A stretch of DNA of 64,000 bases from contig CM051460.1 in NCBI GenBank assembly GCA_028095005.1, forward strand, positions 147,989,461-148,053,460. Reading direction: 5' to 3'. The DNA is from Rhynchospora pubera (lineage: Eukaryota; Streptophyta; Magnoliopsida; Poales; Cyperaceae). The notes below the pieces were generated by a model. That model searched no databases. It was not told the origin of the DNA and saw nothing but the letters and a program-made list of their open reading frames with translations. Positions 35,126-48,554 of this stretch are shown here, one piece after another (within the stretch, counting starts at the first letter, position 1; every line of letters begins with the position of its first letter). Position numbers and translations under genes: made by a program.

Positions 35126-36183
35126 TGGTCAGCTTGACACGAGATTTTGCAGGGTCCCCAGTATATGTTTGAGAACTATGACTGCTTCGGATTTTCCGTT
35201 ATATAGGACACAGATGTAATTAATTGTAGGGATATCTAAGGCTCCATACAAAAATAAATTCATCATCCCTGTTAAGAATTTTATATGCATATTCAACTTA
35301 TTTTTATAGCAAGTGCGAAGGAGAGGAAACAATGAGGTTTGTGTGGAAGGAAAGGGGGTCCAATATTTTCTATTTTTGGTATTATTAGATGATTAACGCA
35401 CTTGTTATTTTTAACATATGATTACTTGATTGTTTAAAAAACTGATTGCGATTATTTGCTTTGGTTAACATGCCTCCAATTATAATATTTTTCCACTTAA
35501 TGGTTCTTCTCTTGATTTATGAAAATTTTTAGTAATTGTAACCTTTTTATCAGCAATTTTACAATTTTATTTTAATATTGCTGCTTCCATCGTCTATTCT
35601 GAACATATGTCTATCAATATCAAGGAATTAAAGGGAAATTATGTGTACGACCATGTGATACCAGAAAATATACAATATAATAATTGACGTTATTTGATCT
35701 TTTTTTCTCAATAATTTTTTACGTTTGGATTTTTCAAATAGAATCAGAGTTCCAGTTTGAGTAACATTAAAAAAAAAAGAATCAGCATAATTTTAGGACA
35801 GGAAAGAACAGCGATGAAATTCTGTAAAAGAAATAAAGATTTCCCAAAAGTTAATTTTTTTGAGTAACGATTTGAACGTTGATTATGGTCCAAAGTTCCG
35901 TATATTTTTCAATGTTTTACAGGGGGATGTATGTATGGTATAATATATTGAGAAACTCATATTTTTGGGACCCAAGAAACAAATATGTGATGATATTCCA
36001 GGGGGCAATCTAGAAGTTTCCAAACCCGCATCCCTATTTCCCATTTTCTCCATCCGCCTCCTGTCGCCGCCTCTTCCCTTTAAAACCATCATCCCCAAAT
36101 CCGCACCGCGTGAACCCAACGCTGAATCAAAACCAAACCCCCCTCCCTCCTAAAACCAACCAACCAAACCAAAAGCGGGCGTA
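35126..36183. other. Intergenic upstream of NTF2, including its leader
   Basis: AT-rich to about 35900, then C-rich near the gene. The last 60 bases before the ATG are rich in CCCTCC and ACCAACC, as expected for a plant leader. A frame on the minus strand at 35332-35129 is not supported. No other gene is seen. Confidence 0.5.
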
Positions 36184-37231
36184 ATGGATCCGGATTCAGT
36201 AGCAAAGGCGTTCGTGGAGCACTACTACCGGACGTTCGACTCGAACCGGGCGAATCTGGTGGGGCTCTACCAGGACGGATCCATGCTGACCTTCGAAGGC
36301 GCCAAGATCCAAGGCGCTCCCGCCATCGCCGCCAAGCTCACCTCGCTGCCCTTCGATCAGTGCGCGCACGTCATCTCCACCGTCGATTGCCAGCCCTCCG
36401 GTCCCCAGGGTGGCATGATTGTCTTCGTCAGCGGCCAGCTTCAGCTCGCTGGCGAGCAGCATCCTCTCAAGTTTAGCCAGGTACTCGATCTTTCCGTTTC
36501 CCACTTTTTTAATGCTTATTATTATTTTATTTTTTCAAGTAGGCAAACTCTGAGGTCTAGGGTTTCATATATTTCTTTCCTTTTACAATCTAGGGTTTCA
36601 TATAGATCAGATCAGTTTGTTCCTTTTGTACTGGATTGTAACACTTCATGAGGGTTCTCTTTTATTGCTCTGTATATAATATACACTTGTGATCTATATG
36701 TTGACTTTAGAAAATTCTGTGTATATGATTGCTCTTATTCAGTACAATTTGTTGCATATAATTGATATTCTAGCTTTTCTAGATTTTTTTATTGCTCTGT
36801 AATTTGTACTGTTATGGAATATGGTATTTGGCACAATGGCACTGCATTTCCAATTTGCTAGGCATGTGAAACTATCTATAAGTGGCCTTTTTATCACACA
36901 AATATTAAATCCAATTATATTAATCTTATTTGTTGGTAACCTCTGCATATAACTGAAATTAAACCTATTCTGAAATCTGTTGTGTTGGTGATTCCATGTT
37001 TCTATGTTGTGTTCTGGAATGGCATTTGGCATTGCATTTCATGTTTTGCAAGGCATTTGAAACTAACTGCAAGTTGCCTTTTAAACCTTTATCTATGCAA
37101 TTGCACAAGTGTATAAAAATCTAATCATACCCTTCTTTTTTGTTGTATTTGTGCAGATGTTTCACTTGATGCCCACACCTCAGGGGAGCTTCTATGTGCA
37201 GAATGACATATTCCGCCTCAATTACGCTTAA
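36184..37231 (+). CDS. NTF2: Nuclear transport factor 2 (NTF2)
   Basis: Exon 1 is 36184-36480 (99 codons) and exon 2 is 37157-37231 (24 codons plus TAA), split by a 676-bp GT-AG intron in phase 0, giving 123 aa. That is the usual length for plant NTF2. It starts MDPDSVAKAFVEHYYRTFDS, followed by VGLYQDGSMLTFEGAKIQG, and ends QGSFYVQNDIFRLNYA, all diagnostic of the single NTF2 cone fold. NTF2 carries RanGDP into the nucleus through FxFG nucleoporins, keeping the import gradient. The first exon is GC-rich against an AT-rich background. I am sure of the family; which paralogue it is cannot be said. Confidence 0.97.
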
Positions 37232-38230
37232 GCAACATGCATCTTAATGAAATTTTATGTAAGGTGCTAGTGGTGTGATATTATTGGGGGTCTCTTTTCT
37301 TTCTTTCTTTGCTTCATGGCTTTTAATATAGCCTCAGACAGATCTGAGTTGTGGTTTGGTTGTATTTCACCTATGTCAAGGTGCTTGGTTATGCATTTTT
37401 ATGCAGGGAAGTTTGGTTAATACTTTGCAAAAATGGTTCTCAGAATTCATGGAACTGATGAGGGGCTTTTGGTTAAAAGTGGTTCTCCTTGTTGCGTGTT
37501 GTCATTGATTTCTTCTATGGATTTTGAATTTTTCTTGTTATATTGATTGGACTTGATTTAGCACCCAATTTTATGATGATTTGATTAGGTTAGCCACCCA
37601 ATTTGTTGGCCACCTACTGCAATTTAACTTTTCTGTGCAAATATTCTGTGTGTTGGAATTAATTTTAGAATCTCGACATCGATCCTAATAAAATGAACAT
37701 CTGGTGGAAAAACGAGCATTTGGAAGCTCAAAATGCAAGTTATCCTTCGTCAAATTATTGAAATTTGTGAATCGATGGAAGTATCAAATGACTTTCACAT
37801 CCTTGCGCTGTCTCCATTATTGAGGGTTGAGGCCTTCAAAATCCACTAGTTAATTCCGTCATTATCATAAATGATTTTGCTTTCGTGTCCTATTTGTGTT
37901 CATCAACATGAGAGAATCCAATTGGTGGATATTCAAAGATCGCCAAAAATATATTAGGGAAAAAGATATATTAGGTCTCTAGACATACTCAACTGGTTTC
38001 TTAATACAACTATACTAGGAATAAGGAATAGCCAAAATATTTTACTAATGTACAGAGAGCCAAACAATATAGACTTCATCTTCTGAACCAGAATATATTT
38101 GAACAACAAACTCCAAAATAGAAAACGAGAAATGCAGCTGGTTTTGCACCTCTTCAAAACAACAAGAAAAAAGAACATATATGATTGCTAATTTGAAGGA
38201 TAAAATTCATGACACCAGATTCAATCGCTG
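37232..38230. other. 3' regions between NTF2 and the next gene
   Basis: Two convergent genes end toward this stretch. No additional gene or clear repeat seen. Confidence 0.5.
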
Positions 38231-39215
38231 TCATTTAGGTGCTAACAAAAGCGAACTTCCATTAGGTGATTCGGGTGCTCCAAGCTGAGGCACAGGCACC
38301 AAGGCACCTTCAATCGACAGTTTCTTCTCTTTCCCTGTCAAAGCACTCTTAATCATGTCTCCTACTGATCTTACTGGGTGTGTGATTTTATCTTTTACTG
38401 CAAGGAAGAAAGAGATCTCGCCGAACTGCCAAGCCATGGTGACTATTATCAGTGCCGAGAGCAGACGATGAGTCATGCGATTCTGCTTCTTTATTATCTT
38501 AATATCCTTTTCTATCTCCTTTAAATCCGTCACCTCTTCCTTTTGCTGTTCACTGCTGCTAGGGTCTGAGCAATTAATTGCTTGTGTCAAATCATTTAGT
38601 TCAGGTTCAGTTTTTACTGAATCCAACTGCACAGTATATAAATATATAAACCAATTACCATAATGCTAAAAATCAGTAAATTGATAGCTATTGAAGCATA
38701 ATCTTTTTTCTAAATACTCCTTCCCTGCACAAAGGATACCCAGAAGAAGCAAGAACTTGCTTTAAAAAATGAATTAAGCCTCAAATTAATTCAATTTTGG
38801 CCATTACTAGTATGATTAAGTGTCAACTCAAACCAATTATGCTTAGATACACCCTAAATTGTGCAGTTAAACACTAACAATCTATCAGAAAATGTGGTAA
38901 AAAGTTTTTCTTGAACCTGATCTGACAAGTACAAATCAGTAAGTATGCTTGTCTCTCTTTTGGGAGATCAATTAATTCTCCGAAATAAATAAACAAATAA
39001 TTACATATTTCATGTATACATAAGACAATGATGAAAAGGAAATGCTTGAAATCTACCTTAGAGAGCAATCTTGAAAGAAGAAGATCTTCCTCCATTTCAT
39101 CACGCTCTTTACTTTCAGTTACGCTGTTCAACTTCCTTTCCTCCATGAATTGTTGCAAGGTCTCTTGCACCATCTCCAATTTTCTCCTTTCTCTCGCTCC
39201 ATCTGCATTCTCCAT
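38231..39215 (-). CDS. Small coiled-coil protein with one C-terminal membrane segment, uncharacterised
   Basis: Two exons on the minus strand: 39215-39057 (53 codons; donor AAG|GTAGAT) and 38626-38231 (acceptor TGTGCAG|TTG). They join in phase 0 to give 184 aa. The N-terminal 53 residues are charged and helical (MENADGARERRKLEMVQETL). A second helical stretch (LKEIEKDIKIIKKQNRMTHR) leads into a hydrophobic segment of about 20 residues (LLSALIIVTMAWQF). A basic tail follows, with TGKEKK. The layout suggests a protein anchored by one membrane helix. I know no function; it resembles uncharacterised plant transmembrane proteins. It is convergent with NTF2. Confidence 0.8.
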
Positions 39216-40309
39216 TCCAAGATTAGAAAACCTATTGGGCTCAATTATTAATCTGAAGGTTTAGAAGAATCTCCAATCATGGAAATAATCAAATAATGGA
39301 ACCGCTTGAATTGGGGCCATGTGCACGTGGCTGCTCATGCGTCGTTTGGAACTTGCCCACGTATCATTCGGCTATTTTCTGGATGAACACGGTCTTGATA
39401 GACCTTAAACAATAGTGTACCAAAAAATAAGAAAAATTTTGCCATGAAAATCAAATTTTAATTGGCCTTTAATCACAACCGTTCATGAATACTAATGAAT
39501 ATATATATTTTTTTTTGAAAATGTACGATTGTGATTAAAATCCGATTCTAAAATTGATTCTCATCGCAGAATTTCTCATAAAAATTAATGGGTCTTGATA
39601 ATTAGACCCAAATTAATTACTGACATAATCATAATAGACTGATTCATTGTCCAAAGAAGAAAAAAAGATGCAGTCTATATTTAGAAATGCAAGTCTAATC
39701 TACGAAGGCTCAACTAGCTCCGATTTTGAGAAATTCTCTTTCCAAGCTCTAACCAATTCTTTCCCGACTTTTTTTTTTCAGTTCTTTACTTCTTTTGAAT
39801 TCAACGCATGTGAGTAGTACGATTAGTAGGTAGTAACAGGAAATCATGTAACAACTAGAAAATAACTCTATGATCCCATCATAACATACTCCAAATCCAA
39901 AGGACGTGCAATAAAATTAGACGCCTCCCTGCAATATTACGTGCAATTAAATTCTACCTATACAATCATCATCGTATTTTAATATTCATTCTCAATCCTG
40001 AATATTATTATTCTTTGATAATCAAAAGTGCCATCAAACCAAACGTACATCACATCCCAGCTTTTATATAGTTTAACCTGAATTTTGTTAATACAACATA
40101 CACAAACTAATTTTTCTCTATGCTTATAATTAGGTCACCGCACAAGGATCGCATCATATATACTGTAAGATGATTTCTTCTAGCAAGCTAAAGCATCAAG
40201 AGTTCAAGGAAACAACTAATTTCTTCTAGCAATGCACAGAGAAGTAAACATTAACTAGGATACATCCTAGACTGTACAAATTTAATTCGGTCATTATTTT
40301 GCATTTGGC
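39216..40309. other. Intergenic between two minus-strand genes
   Basis: No gene. It holds a small inverted-repeat element at 39430-39576 and AT-rich sequence, and should contain the promoter of the small membrane protein and the 3' end of CAMTA. Confidence 0.5.
39430..39576. mobile_element. Short inverted-repeat element (MITE-like)
   Basis: GAAAAATTTTGCCATGAAAA and TTTAATCACAACCGT on the left pair with the reverse complement of ACGATTGTGATTAAAA and TTCTCATCGCAGAATTTCTC on the right. Arms are about 55 bp and the loop about 35 bp. Boundaries are approximate. Confidence 0.6.
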
Positions 40310-43300
40310 TCAATACATGAAAGCATCACCATCAGTGATTTCAAATTCATGTCTTTCCATCGATGTTGCCTCCTCTGCGTTGCTCATCTCCGCCTACAAG
40401 TTTTTAATTCCACAAATAGTTACTATACAGTAAAAATTAGCAAAATGTAAGACAGTAATTGCAAATGCAACGAGTGCTAGAAAAAGAGAAATAATAAAAA
40501 AAAGAAACAGAATTGCATCAGTATTTCACTGCTCCTGTAGCATTATTATGAATACGTTTAATCTATTTATGTCTTGTCACATGTTACTGGGTGATTCTAA
40601 GCCCCATTGATTGTAAAATAAATCAGAGATCACACAAGGGAAACTTAAGTAAGGATGTAATTCAAATGTTTTCAGCTGCAGAAATCATAAATCTGTGATA
40701 TATACCTTAGCTTCACGGTATCTTTCGATCATGCGTCTGTACTGCTGCCTTGCATCAGGAGTCTCGACCATGGAGAGAACCCGCGATACGGCTTCCTCGA
40801 GAGCATTATCGACCTTTTGCTTCCTAAAAACTTTGGCTATATCCTCCTCTTCCTCGTCTTCAACTACTGGTTCCAGCTGAGGTGGCTCAATTGGGTCAGG
40901 CCGAAACCCACGTAGACCAGCTCCCTTGCGGCGCCACCTAATCACTGCCTTTTCAACCATGCTAACTGTCCAGATGAACTCACGGTACTTCTTTCTTGCT
41001 TGATGACCTCTTACAAGAGCCTAAGACAAATGAGATGACCGTCAGGGGAAAAAGTTGTATTGGTAAGAACAAAGCCATGACAGTATGATGGCAAATGATA
41101 AATATCTTTGAATACTCTTGCAGGTTAGGCTTCAACCCTACAAATACTCAATAGACAGCACAAAAAATGCAATAAAGTTGACATAGAACAGAGATACTAC
41201 ATCAATTGGAAGATTTTAACAGCATCCAGTGTTTTAATTCAAGAAGCTAGAGCATAAAATCAAATACCTGAAGTTTCACGACATGTTGGCGAACAGTTAA
41301 AAAGTTTTTACGCCCTTTCCAACCCCGATATTTTTTTTGAATAGAGAGAGCAGCTTTTTCTCGGTCGTGCTTTGAACCATAGGGCACATGCATCCTTGAT
41401 GCATTTGAGATCTCATTCAAGTCTTCTTGCGTCATTCCATATTCTCCAACTTCTCTTATTGAATTTTGATGTCTCTTTCTGGAGTCAAAAAGAGTGAATT
41501 GAATTGTCATTTTATCTTGCTGAATTTCAGATACAGCAGTTCGTGAAGTAGTTTGATCTAATTGAGACTCGTTTTCGCTGTTTCTTGGCTTTTTAGTAAA
41601 GGGAACACAACTCTAAAAATGAGAATTGGTAAAACTGATACAATAGGCAACTGCATAACTTGGGTTAAAAACAGCCAAATTGGATTAAACTATTGAGTCA
41701 TCAGAATCCAATTGCACTCAATGTGCAATTTAATGGTAACTTGTCTAAATGCCACCCCAATTTTGGACTAACTGTCAACATGAATAAATTGATTATAGTT
41801 ATTACAGATCCATTTTCCTTGTACAATTGATTCAAGAAGCATACCTAAAAGAGAAGGCACGGAATGCAGCCTGGATCCGCGCAGCTGCCTGTGAGGCATT
41901 TCTGACAGCTGCTAGAGAATCCTTCAGTGATAATTCATCCTCAGTGGCACCACGTAATTGTATAGTTTTTTGTGCTATGTTCTCCACAGCTCGCTCGGCC
42001 TCCAGCTCAGCCGACCCCTTTGAAATCTCAGTCTCCTCTATGGTGAGAGAAGAGAGATGTGTTGTCAGAGCCACTTCTGAAAGATAGGCTGCAAGGCCTA
42101 TGTGTCCCTGCAATGAAGCGAGGAAACCAGGTGTTTTTCCTAATGGATCTTGTGGGGTTGGATCCGTTACCACGGTAGCGGAGGCACCTTTTGCGAGTAG
42201 TGCTGCAACCATTTTTTCCCTGAAATAAGAAATGAAGAACCTCAGTTTAGACTGGTTTTGTATGATGCTAACTTAAAATGAATTATTGTTGTTGCTACGA
42301 ATACCACCACTTATTAGTTTTTTCAATATGCAGAGTTTATTTGAAGTAGCACTATTTATACAGGAAATTCCAGGCCACAAGTTTCTTTATTTTTTTTGGG
42401 TCATAACATTTTGGTGCCCCAACTTGGTACTCTTTTTTTATGCACTAATATTTCATAATTCTATCAACAAATCCAAATAAAATGGTATTGTTCTTCTTTA
42501 CAAGTTTTTGTTTTACAACTTTAAGAGTTTGTTTTCTACAAATATCAATAGGTTAAAGATGAACGCACAAAAATTAAGTATTACAGATAACTTGATCAGT
42601 TCAAGTTTTGGACTAGTGGTTTCTGTAAAATGGCCCCAAAAGATTGTAAAATTTAACATGAACGCATCCCTCATAAACAAAAATGAGATCAATGGTTAGG
42701 ATTCATTATTTGTGTTTGGGATTTCGAACTATTAATAAAGAAGAGAGGTGGTGACAAATTGTGGTACCAGTATCATGCTGTTATAATACACAGATTTTAC
42801 TATTCTTATCTCACAACAATTAGAGGGAATAGGTAGAACCCACAAGGTAGAACTACTATTGTTGTTGATCCTTATGAAAATTCTAAGTTTTCTTAAGATT
42901 AAATGTCATGTTCGCAGATGATTTCTCTTTTCTTTGCTAATAGCTAAGCATAGAAACGGGCTAACATGCAACCTATCTATAATTAATAGGAAGAGTTTAG
43001 ATCACCTCCCAAAATAGGCAGCCCAATGGAGAGCTGTCCAGCCCTTTGAGTCACGAAAATTTATACCCACACCTGCCTCAAGAATTGGAGACAGGGCCCA
43101 CTTGTAACCTAATCCTGAAACCCAATGTATCACACCTTGCTCTTGCTTTGTCAGTACACAGCCTGCTTCATCATCCCTTAATCTCATCTTCATTTCCAGC
43201 CAACCTTGCAATTTCTCCTTCAGTAATTCCTCTATAATCAAGTCAACCCCACCATATAGACTTTCATCAGGGTTCGTTTTACCAAGGAGTAATTGTGCAA

Positions 43301-46300
43301 ATTTTAAGAGAAGTGGCAACTCTTCATTTGTTCTAGTATTATTTGCAACTGGAGGTGCTATTCGAGGGGTGGCAGATGGCATTTGATTTTCCCGTATTTC
43401 AAAGTCCCTCACTTCAGAGCAGGATTCTCGATTCCAGGAAGTGATGCAGAGGGTTACCTTCCCAGGACCAAGTTTGGGAGGAGTATAGCAGCGAAGAACT
43501 CCTTCCTGGATTATGTCTACTGGTACCTCTATGTCACCAAACATTACAGCTAGAGGTTGGTCAGATGGGTTGCACAAGAAGCATCCAGTTATTATAACCT
43601 GCATCACATGCAACAAATTAATCTGGTTATTGCAACAGGATTAAAAGGATGCTAATATTTGTGGCAATTTTTCTATTACAGCCAGTATAGCAGCATTTAC
43701 CGGTGTAGTATTAGTATTGCATATTTGCATATTAGAGTATCTCATACAGTGGCAGCTCAATTTCCCACTTTACATTGGAGGGAAAAATCTAAAAAGAACG
43801 GATCAAGCAATAAAGGCAAGCAATTGACCAAACCAGTACCACCTATACCAGGGGCCAGCCAAATTAGTTCAAACAATTAATATAATAAAATAATAAACCA
43901 TGAGCTGGTTCAGCAACCATATCAATATGGTATCAGTCCTACTGCAAATCATTTACATAAACATACCTTTGCGCTTTCTGATGAAAATGCCCATTCAGGA
44001 GAAATCTCACGAATACTAAATAGTTGTCTCTGGGCCAGTGTCAGGCCTGATGAGCCCATATCCACCGCATGGTGGGGATCAAGGAATTGACTGTCATCAA
44101 ACCAAGAAGCAGAGGAAATATTATCCTTTTTGCCTTCCTCAATGTTCAGTGCCAGGTCCTGCATCCATTCATTGCTAGAGAATTTTCTAAGCAGAGCATG
44201 GTTTTCAGTTAAGGTTTTGTCACTGTTCTGAGATGGTGAATCAATAGAATCAGACCCCAGAAGGAACCGACGGGTGGCTGACAACCGGCGGCGAAGCTCG
44301 GCCTCATCAGACGGATTGTGCACATTACTTGTGTTTTGCCATCCGTCTATACTCGCCTGTTCCATAAAATGTGTATTAGAGTAGTTCGTCTAAAAGACCA
44401 ACCTTGCAAAATCTAACCTGATCCCAAGGAATAGTGCGAACCAGAACCTGACTCAGACTTTATGAAAAAGTCAAACAACTGGAATATGTGAGAATTTTGA
44501 ATAGTAAACTAATATAAAACTTGACCTGAATCCATAACCTTGAGTTGCCAAACTTTAACAGGCCCAAAGGAACAATTAATGTCACGACCATCACCAAAAT
44601 CTTGAACAGACAAATCAGCTAATCCCAATCAACATGATAATTTTGAAAAGTCATATTATGCAAATATGGTCATTATCATAATCCAGAAGGTAATTATGAA
44701 TCACAGTGCCAGCTTTACTTGACTGGCCTACTAATTAGGACCAGTTTAACCAAACTAAGAAAAACTTAATCCTCAATATTACTTTGAAAATATTCATTCA
44801 TTCCAATTCAATTTGCACTCAAGTTAACTGCAATTACAGAAATTAGACCTCAGTTTATACTTTAATATGCAATTGAAAACAAGAAAGCCTGGAAAATCAA
44901 CAAAAACAAGTGATAATTGGCCCATCCAGCTGTTAAATGGTACCATAAAAATTGCTGCATATCAAAAACACGGTAAGAGATGATTTTTTTCTTACACGAG
45001 GATTAAATAAAATAATCATAGTGAATTTCAAGACATTACTTCAGTAAATTGGGATGAGCTCGGAATTGTAGATTTGTCAAGTAAATTCGAGGTCGTATCC
45101 ATATTAATACCAGCAGGTGCATTTAGCTCAAACATGTCTTTCCATGAAGGAGATGCACTTGTTTCAAGTCCAAGCTGCAGTCCTTGTACCAGGCTTTCAT
45201 CGACAGCATTTTCACCTACTTGCAGAGTTAAAATTTGAATTTTTATTTATTTCTCCAGAAATACATTGGAAGAAAATTTTCAGTTTGCAGTATACTGCCA
45301 CACTGATCCAGCTGTCTTTTATGTACCAATTTTCCTGATCAATGTCAGTTGGTATTTTTGTCCTTTTTAAATGTCCTTATTAGTGCCAAGAAGTATATAA
45401 TTTAATGTACTAATTAGAAATTTATTAGTACCAAGTTTCAAGTACTTAGACCGTACCAAAAGCTTCTTTTTGAAATTGTATTCTCCTTGAAAAAGAAAAG
45501 ATATTTTGTAAATTTCTAATTAGTACATTAAATTATATATGTCTCTTGGCACTTCTTCCAATGGTCCAGACTGTGAGAGTATTGAATTTCAGGGGAATTG
45601 AGTAAAAGACAACATTTTTGCAAAAATTTAATAAAAGGACAGTGGCTAGTATTTCAACTGAATGCCCACCAAAATTATGAAAATTGGCATTTGTTGTTGT
45701 ACTAGATGGAAAGTTCTCTTCCAGGTATATGTAGTCATCCACATCTTCTAGACTCAGCTGCACCTCCAGCTGTCTTAGCGCGTTGCTAAACTCGGGCTGT
45801 GTATTATCCCTCGTGTTAGCATTTTGCACTGAGCTGACTTCTTCCACATAACTACTGCTGTAACTCGGATTGCTGGCATTTGAGTTGCTGGTAGACTGGC
45901 TCTTGCTTGAGTTGACTGCTGAAGGCCGAGCTGAGAAATTTGCTGCTTGTAAAGAGATGTACCTCCCCTAAAGCACAATTATAGAATTCCAGTTTAAGCT
46001 ACTTAAAGAAACTATGTATAGGGTTCTGCAGTATTTTAGTGCATATGCCAGAATCACACACAATTAACACAAAAGTTATCAGCACAGGTAAAACAAGGCT
46101 ATCATGGAGACTGGCGCCAAAAGAGAAAAAGAAATAAAAAAATAATAATGAAAGTGTATTTAAAGAAGTAAGAAATAGAAAGTATTTGGTGGTATTTCAA
46201 TTGAGGAATTGGATAACAATCTCAAAAAATATGTACGGAAGGGGCTAAAACAAAATAATAAGAATATAAAGAGAGAAAACCTCAGAAACTTCTCTATAGT

Positions 46301-48234
46301 GAACAAGTACAATATGCTCATAGGCCCTGCAAAGATGAAAAATATTGTGTCAAATGTAGAAGCAAAGATGATACATTTATCAAGGTATAATTACTTGTTA
46401 CCATTACAAAATAATTTTGCAGGTATGCTTACGGATTCAACATCCAATAGATTCTTCTCTGGAAATAAGGATTTTGGTCTCCATGTGCATAATAGCAGTT
46501 TAGAGCCTCCACATTCCCCACCTTTGAAAAATCCATAGATAGTCAGTCAAGAGGCAAAGACAGAGCTACCAATAGATTCTTCTCTGAAAATAAGGGTTTT
46601 GATCTCCATAAATCATAATAGCAATTTAAAGCCTCTGCATTCCTTACCGTCGTCAATCCTTGAAATTATCAGAAAAGAGGCAAAAATATGTAGCCATATT
46701 AACCCTACTTTATGCACTTTGGCTTCCCCTCAGTTAAACTCAAATCAGCCTCAATTACTCATGAGGTAAGTAAACACCAAACTAGCCAAGAAGAATAAAA
46801 AAAGGAACAACTTTGATCAAACCATAATAATTAGCGTGCATACCACAACCAAAAATCAGTTGGGACACGTTGTGCTGATATGTTTACCACCTCATGTGTC
46901 TATCACATCCATTTGATATACAATACCAGGTGGCACCTTTTTCCAGATAAGAGAATACCTTGAGCCTTTCATGAGCTTCGCCTACAGTTCTGCCATCTTT
47001 CTTTCTGCGCCATGAATGACCATCCTTGCGGAAAAACCTAAGCACCCTTCGGTTAAACAGGAACAATGATCCACCTTTTTTTCATATGAAGTTATCATTA
47101 GTACATACAAGTTTTTTTGAAAAAATAATCTAGAATTACAGTTAGTCAGACTTTCATAACAAAATCAACAGCATCCTTATGATATAATTATTTTTTATAT
47201 GCCCTGGAAGCACATGGTAAAAACCTTAAGTAACCCTACTCTTCTAATTACAAGATTCTAAATTACAACTTTTTCTCACTAATGTAGATACAAACCGTGA
47301 TGGAGGTCTGGTTGGGTATCTCTGGGGATATTGGGGAGTACAGAGGCTAGAGCTTCCACTATATTGTATAGGTATCTAAAACAGTTCTTGCAAATTGGCA
47401 TACATCAAACCATTGCATAAAGAAAAAATGTACATAAGAGGAAGTTCCAAAAAGATACTTGGTGGTTTTTGAGGTGCCTCAGAAGTAATTTGATATTTCT
47501 CATAATTTTGCAAGATGAAGAAAACTTCAGCCGGCTTCAGCCACCGTGCATGTGCTTCCTTTCTTAGTTCATTTATATCATAATCTTAAATGTACACACA
47601 ATAACTCAATCAGTATACAAAAACAGTATTTATAAATACAAAACAGTTAGAGGAAACTGTAGTAGACAAATATTACTTACAAGTGGCTAAATACTGACAA
47701 AAATAAAGTCTGCAGCATTAAGTAATATATTTGACCCATTATTGAGAGTATTATTCTAATATTTGGAATTTCTATACTTAAGCAAAAAGCTTTGACTAAG
47801 CTTGATCCTCAATTTGAACACAATTTCTCTTCAATTTACCTCAATTCCATAAAATAGCTGAAATACTGAAACGAACAAGACTACAACAGTGATATTTTTC
47901 TGTTAAATTGTGCCATTCTCATTCCAATGAGTATAATTTGGGCCTGATCATTCATATCAGTACCAGAATCAACAAATTTGGCACCACAAATTGCATGGTA
48001 AGTGCTCTAATCATAAGACCAAACTATCCAATGTAATCATCCCAACATGGTCTTTCTTCGCAGCTATGTCATAGCCTATGTGATAATCATTACTGTACAC
48101 TTCCAATCATTAGTAAATTGACCAGGTCCAATTGCTTCAAATAAGTTCTCACTGATTGAAGGATTTCAATAAATTGGAACTTGAAGTACCATTCAACAAC
48201 TTAACCGATCAATGTTAACAAACAGATGAAAAAT

Positions 48235-48288
<54 letters not shown>

Positions 48289-48316
48289 TGGTAATTGGTA
48301 ACTTACTCTGTTGCAT
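40310..48316 (-). CDS. CAMTA: Calmodulin-binding transcription activator, CAMTA4-like
   Basis: Thirteen minus-strand exons join with consistent phase into 986 aa: 48316-48307, 47584-47459, 47074-46959, 46521-46433, 46326-46281, 45967-45670, 45215-45040, 44356-43967, 43598-43006, 42219-41845, 41610-41268, 41020-40706, 40393-40310. All introns are GT-AG. Domains: CG-1 DNA-binding (residues about 4-128; RWLKPAEVFFILQNYEKY, RKDGHSWRRKKDGRT, HIVLVHYREV); acidic, serine-rich middle; TIG fold (about 410-490; PLAVMFGDIEVPV); ankyrin repeats (about 570-680; DSKGWTALHWAAYFGR); IQ motifs (AARIQAAFRAF, ALSIQKKYRGWKGRK, ALVRGHQARKKYR) running into the calmodulin-binding helix (VEKAVIRWRRKGAGLRGF). It binds CGCG-type boxes and links calcium to stress genes in the nucleus. 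The N-terminus is closest to Arabidopsis CAMTA4 as I recall it. The gene looks intact. Confidence 0.96.
45383..45552. repeat. Inverted repeat in CAMTA intron 6
   Basis: Arms of about 43 bp (45383-45424 and 45509-45552) share TATAATTTAATGTACTAATT then AGAAATTTA almost perfectly, with an 84-bp loop. It lies wholly within the intron at 45669-45216. It may be a small MITE; in the pre-mRNA it would form a hairpin. Confidence 0.8.
48235..48288 (+). repeat. (TG)n-(AG)n microsatellite in CAMTA intron 1
   Basis: About 32 bp of TG and 20 bp of AG repeats. On the transcript it lies 18 nt downstream of the exon 1 donor (GTAAGTTA), reading (CT)n(CA)n. Confidence 0.97.
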
Positions 48317-48554
48317 CTCGTTTTGTAAAGTGGAGGGAGGGAGGGGTTGCAAGAGAAGGAAGTGATTGACACAAAGAGGAGGAGAAGGGAAGTGATATGT
48401 AATGTACCTCCCCCAACAAAAGCTAAAAAATGAAGGATTCCCAGCGCAAAGATGAAACGTCAATGGTGTGGATCCCACTTGCTCTTTCTCGTTGGAGTCT
48501 TTTTTAGCCCAAAGAAAATTATGACACAGATAGTCAGATAGAGACGCATATTGG

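Noticed and set aside
35129..35332. 67-codon minus-strand frame next to the 9.2-kb element, vaguely like a Copia reverse transcriptase tail
   Set aside because: Only a weak resemblance (VIVLKHILGTLQNLV) with no catalytic motif nearby.
36196..36504. 102-codon minus-strand frame over NTF2 exon 1
   Set aside because: Shadow of the GC-rich NTF2 exon.
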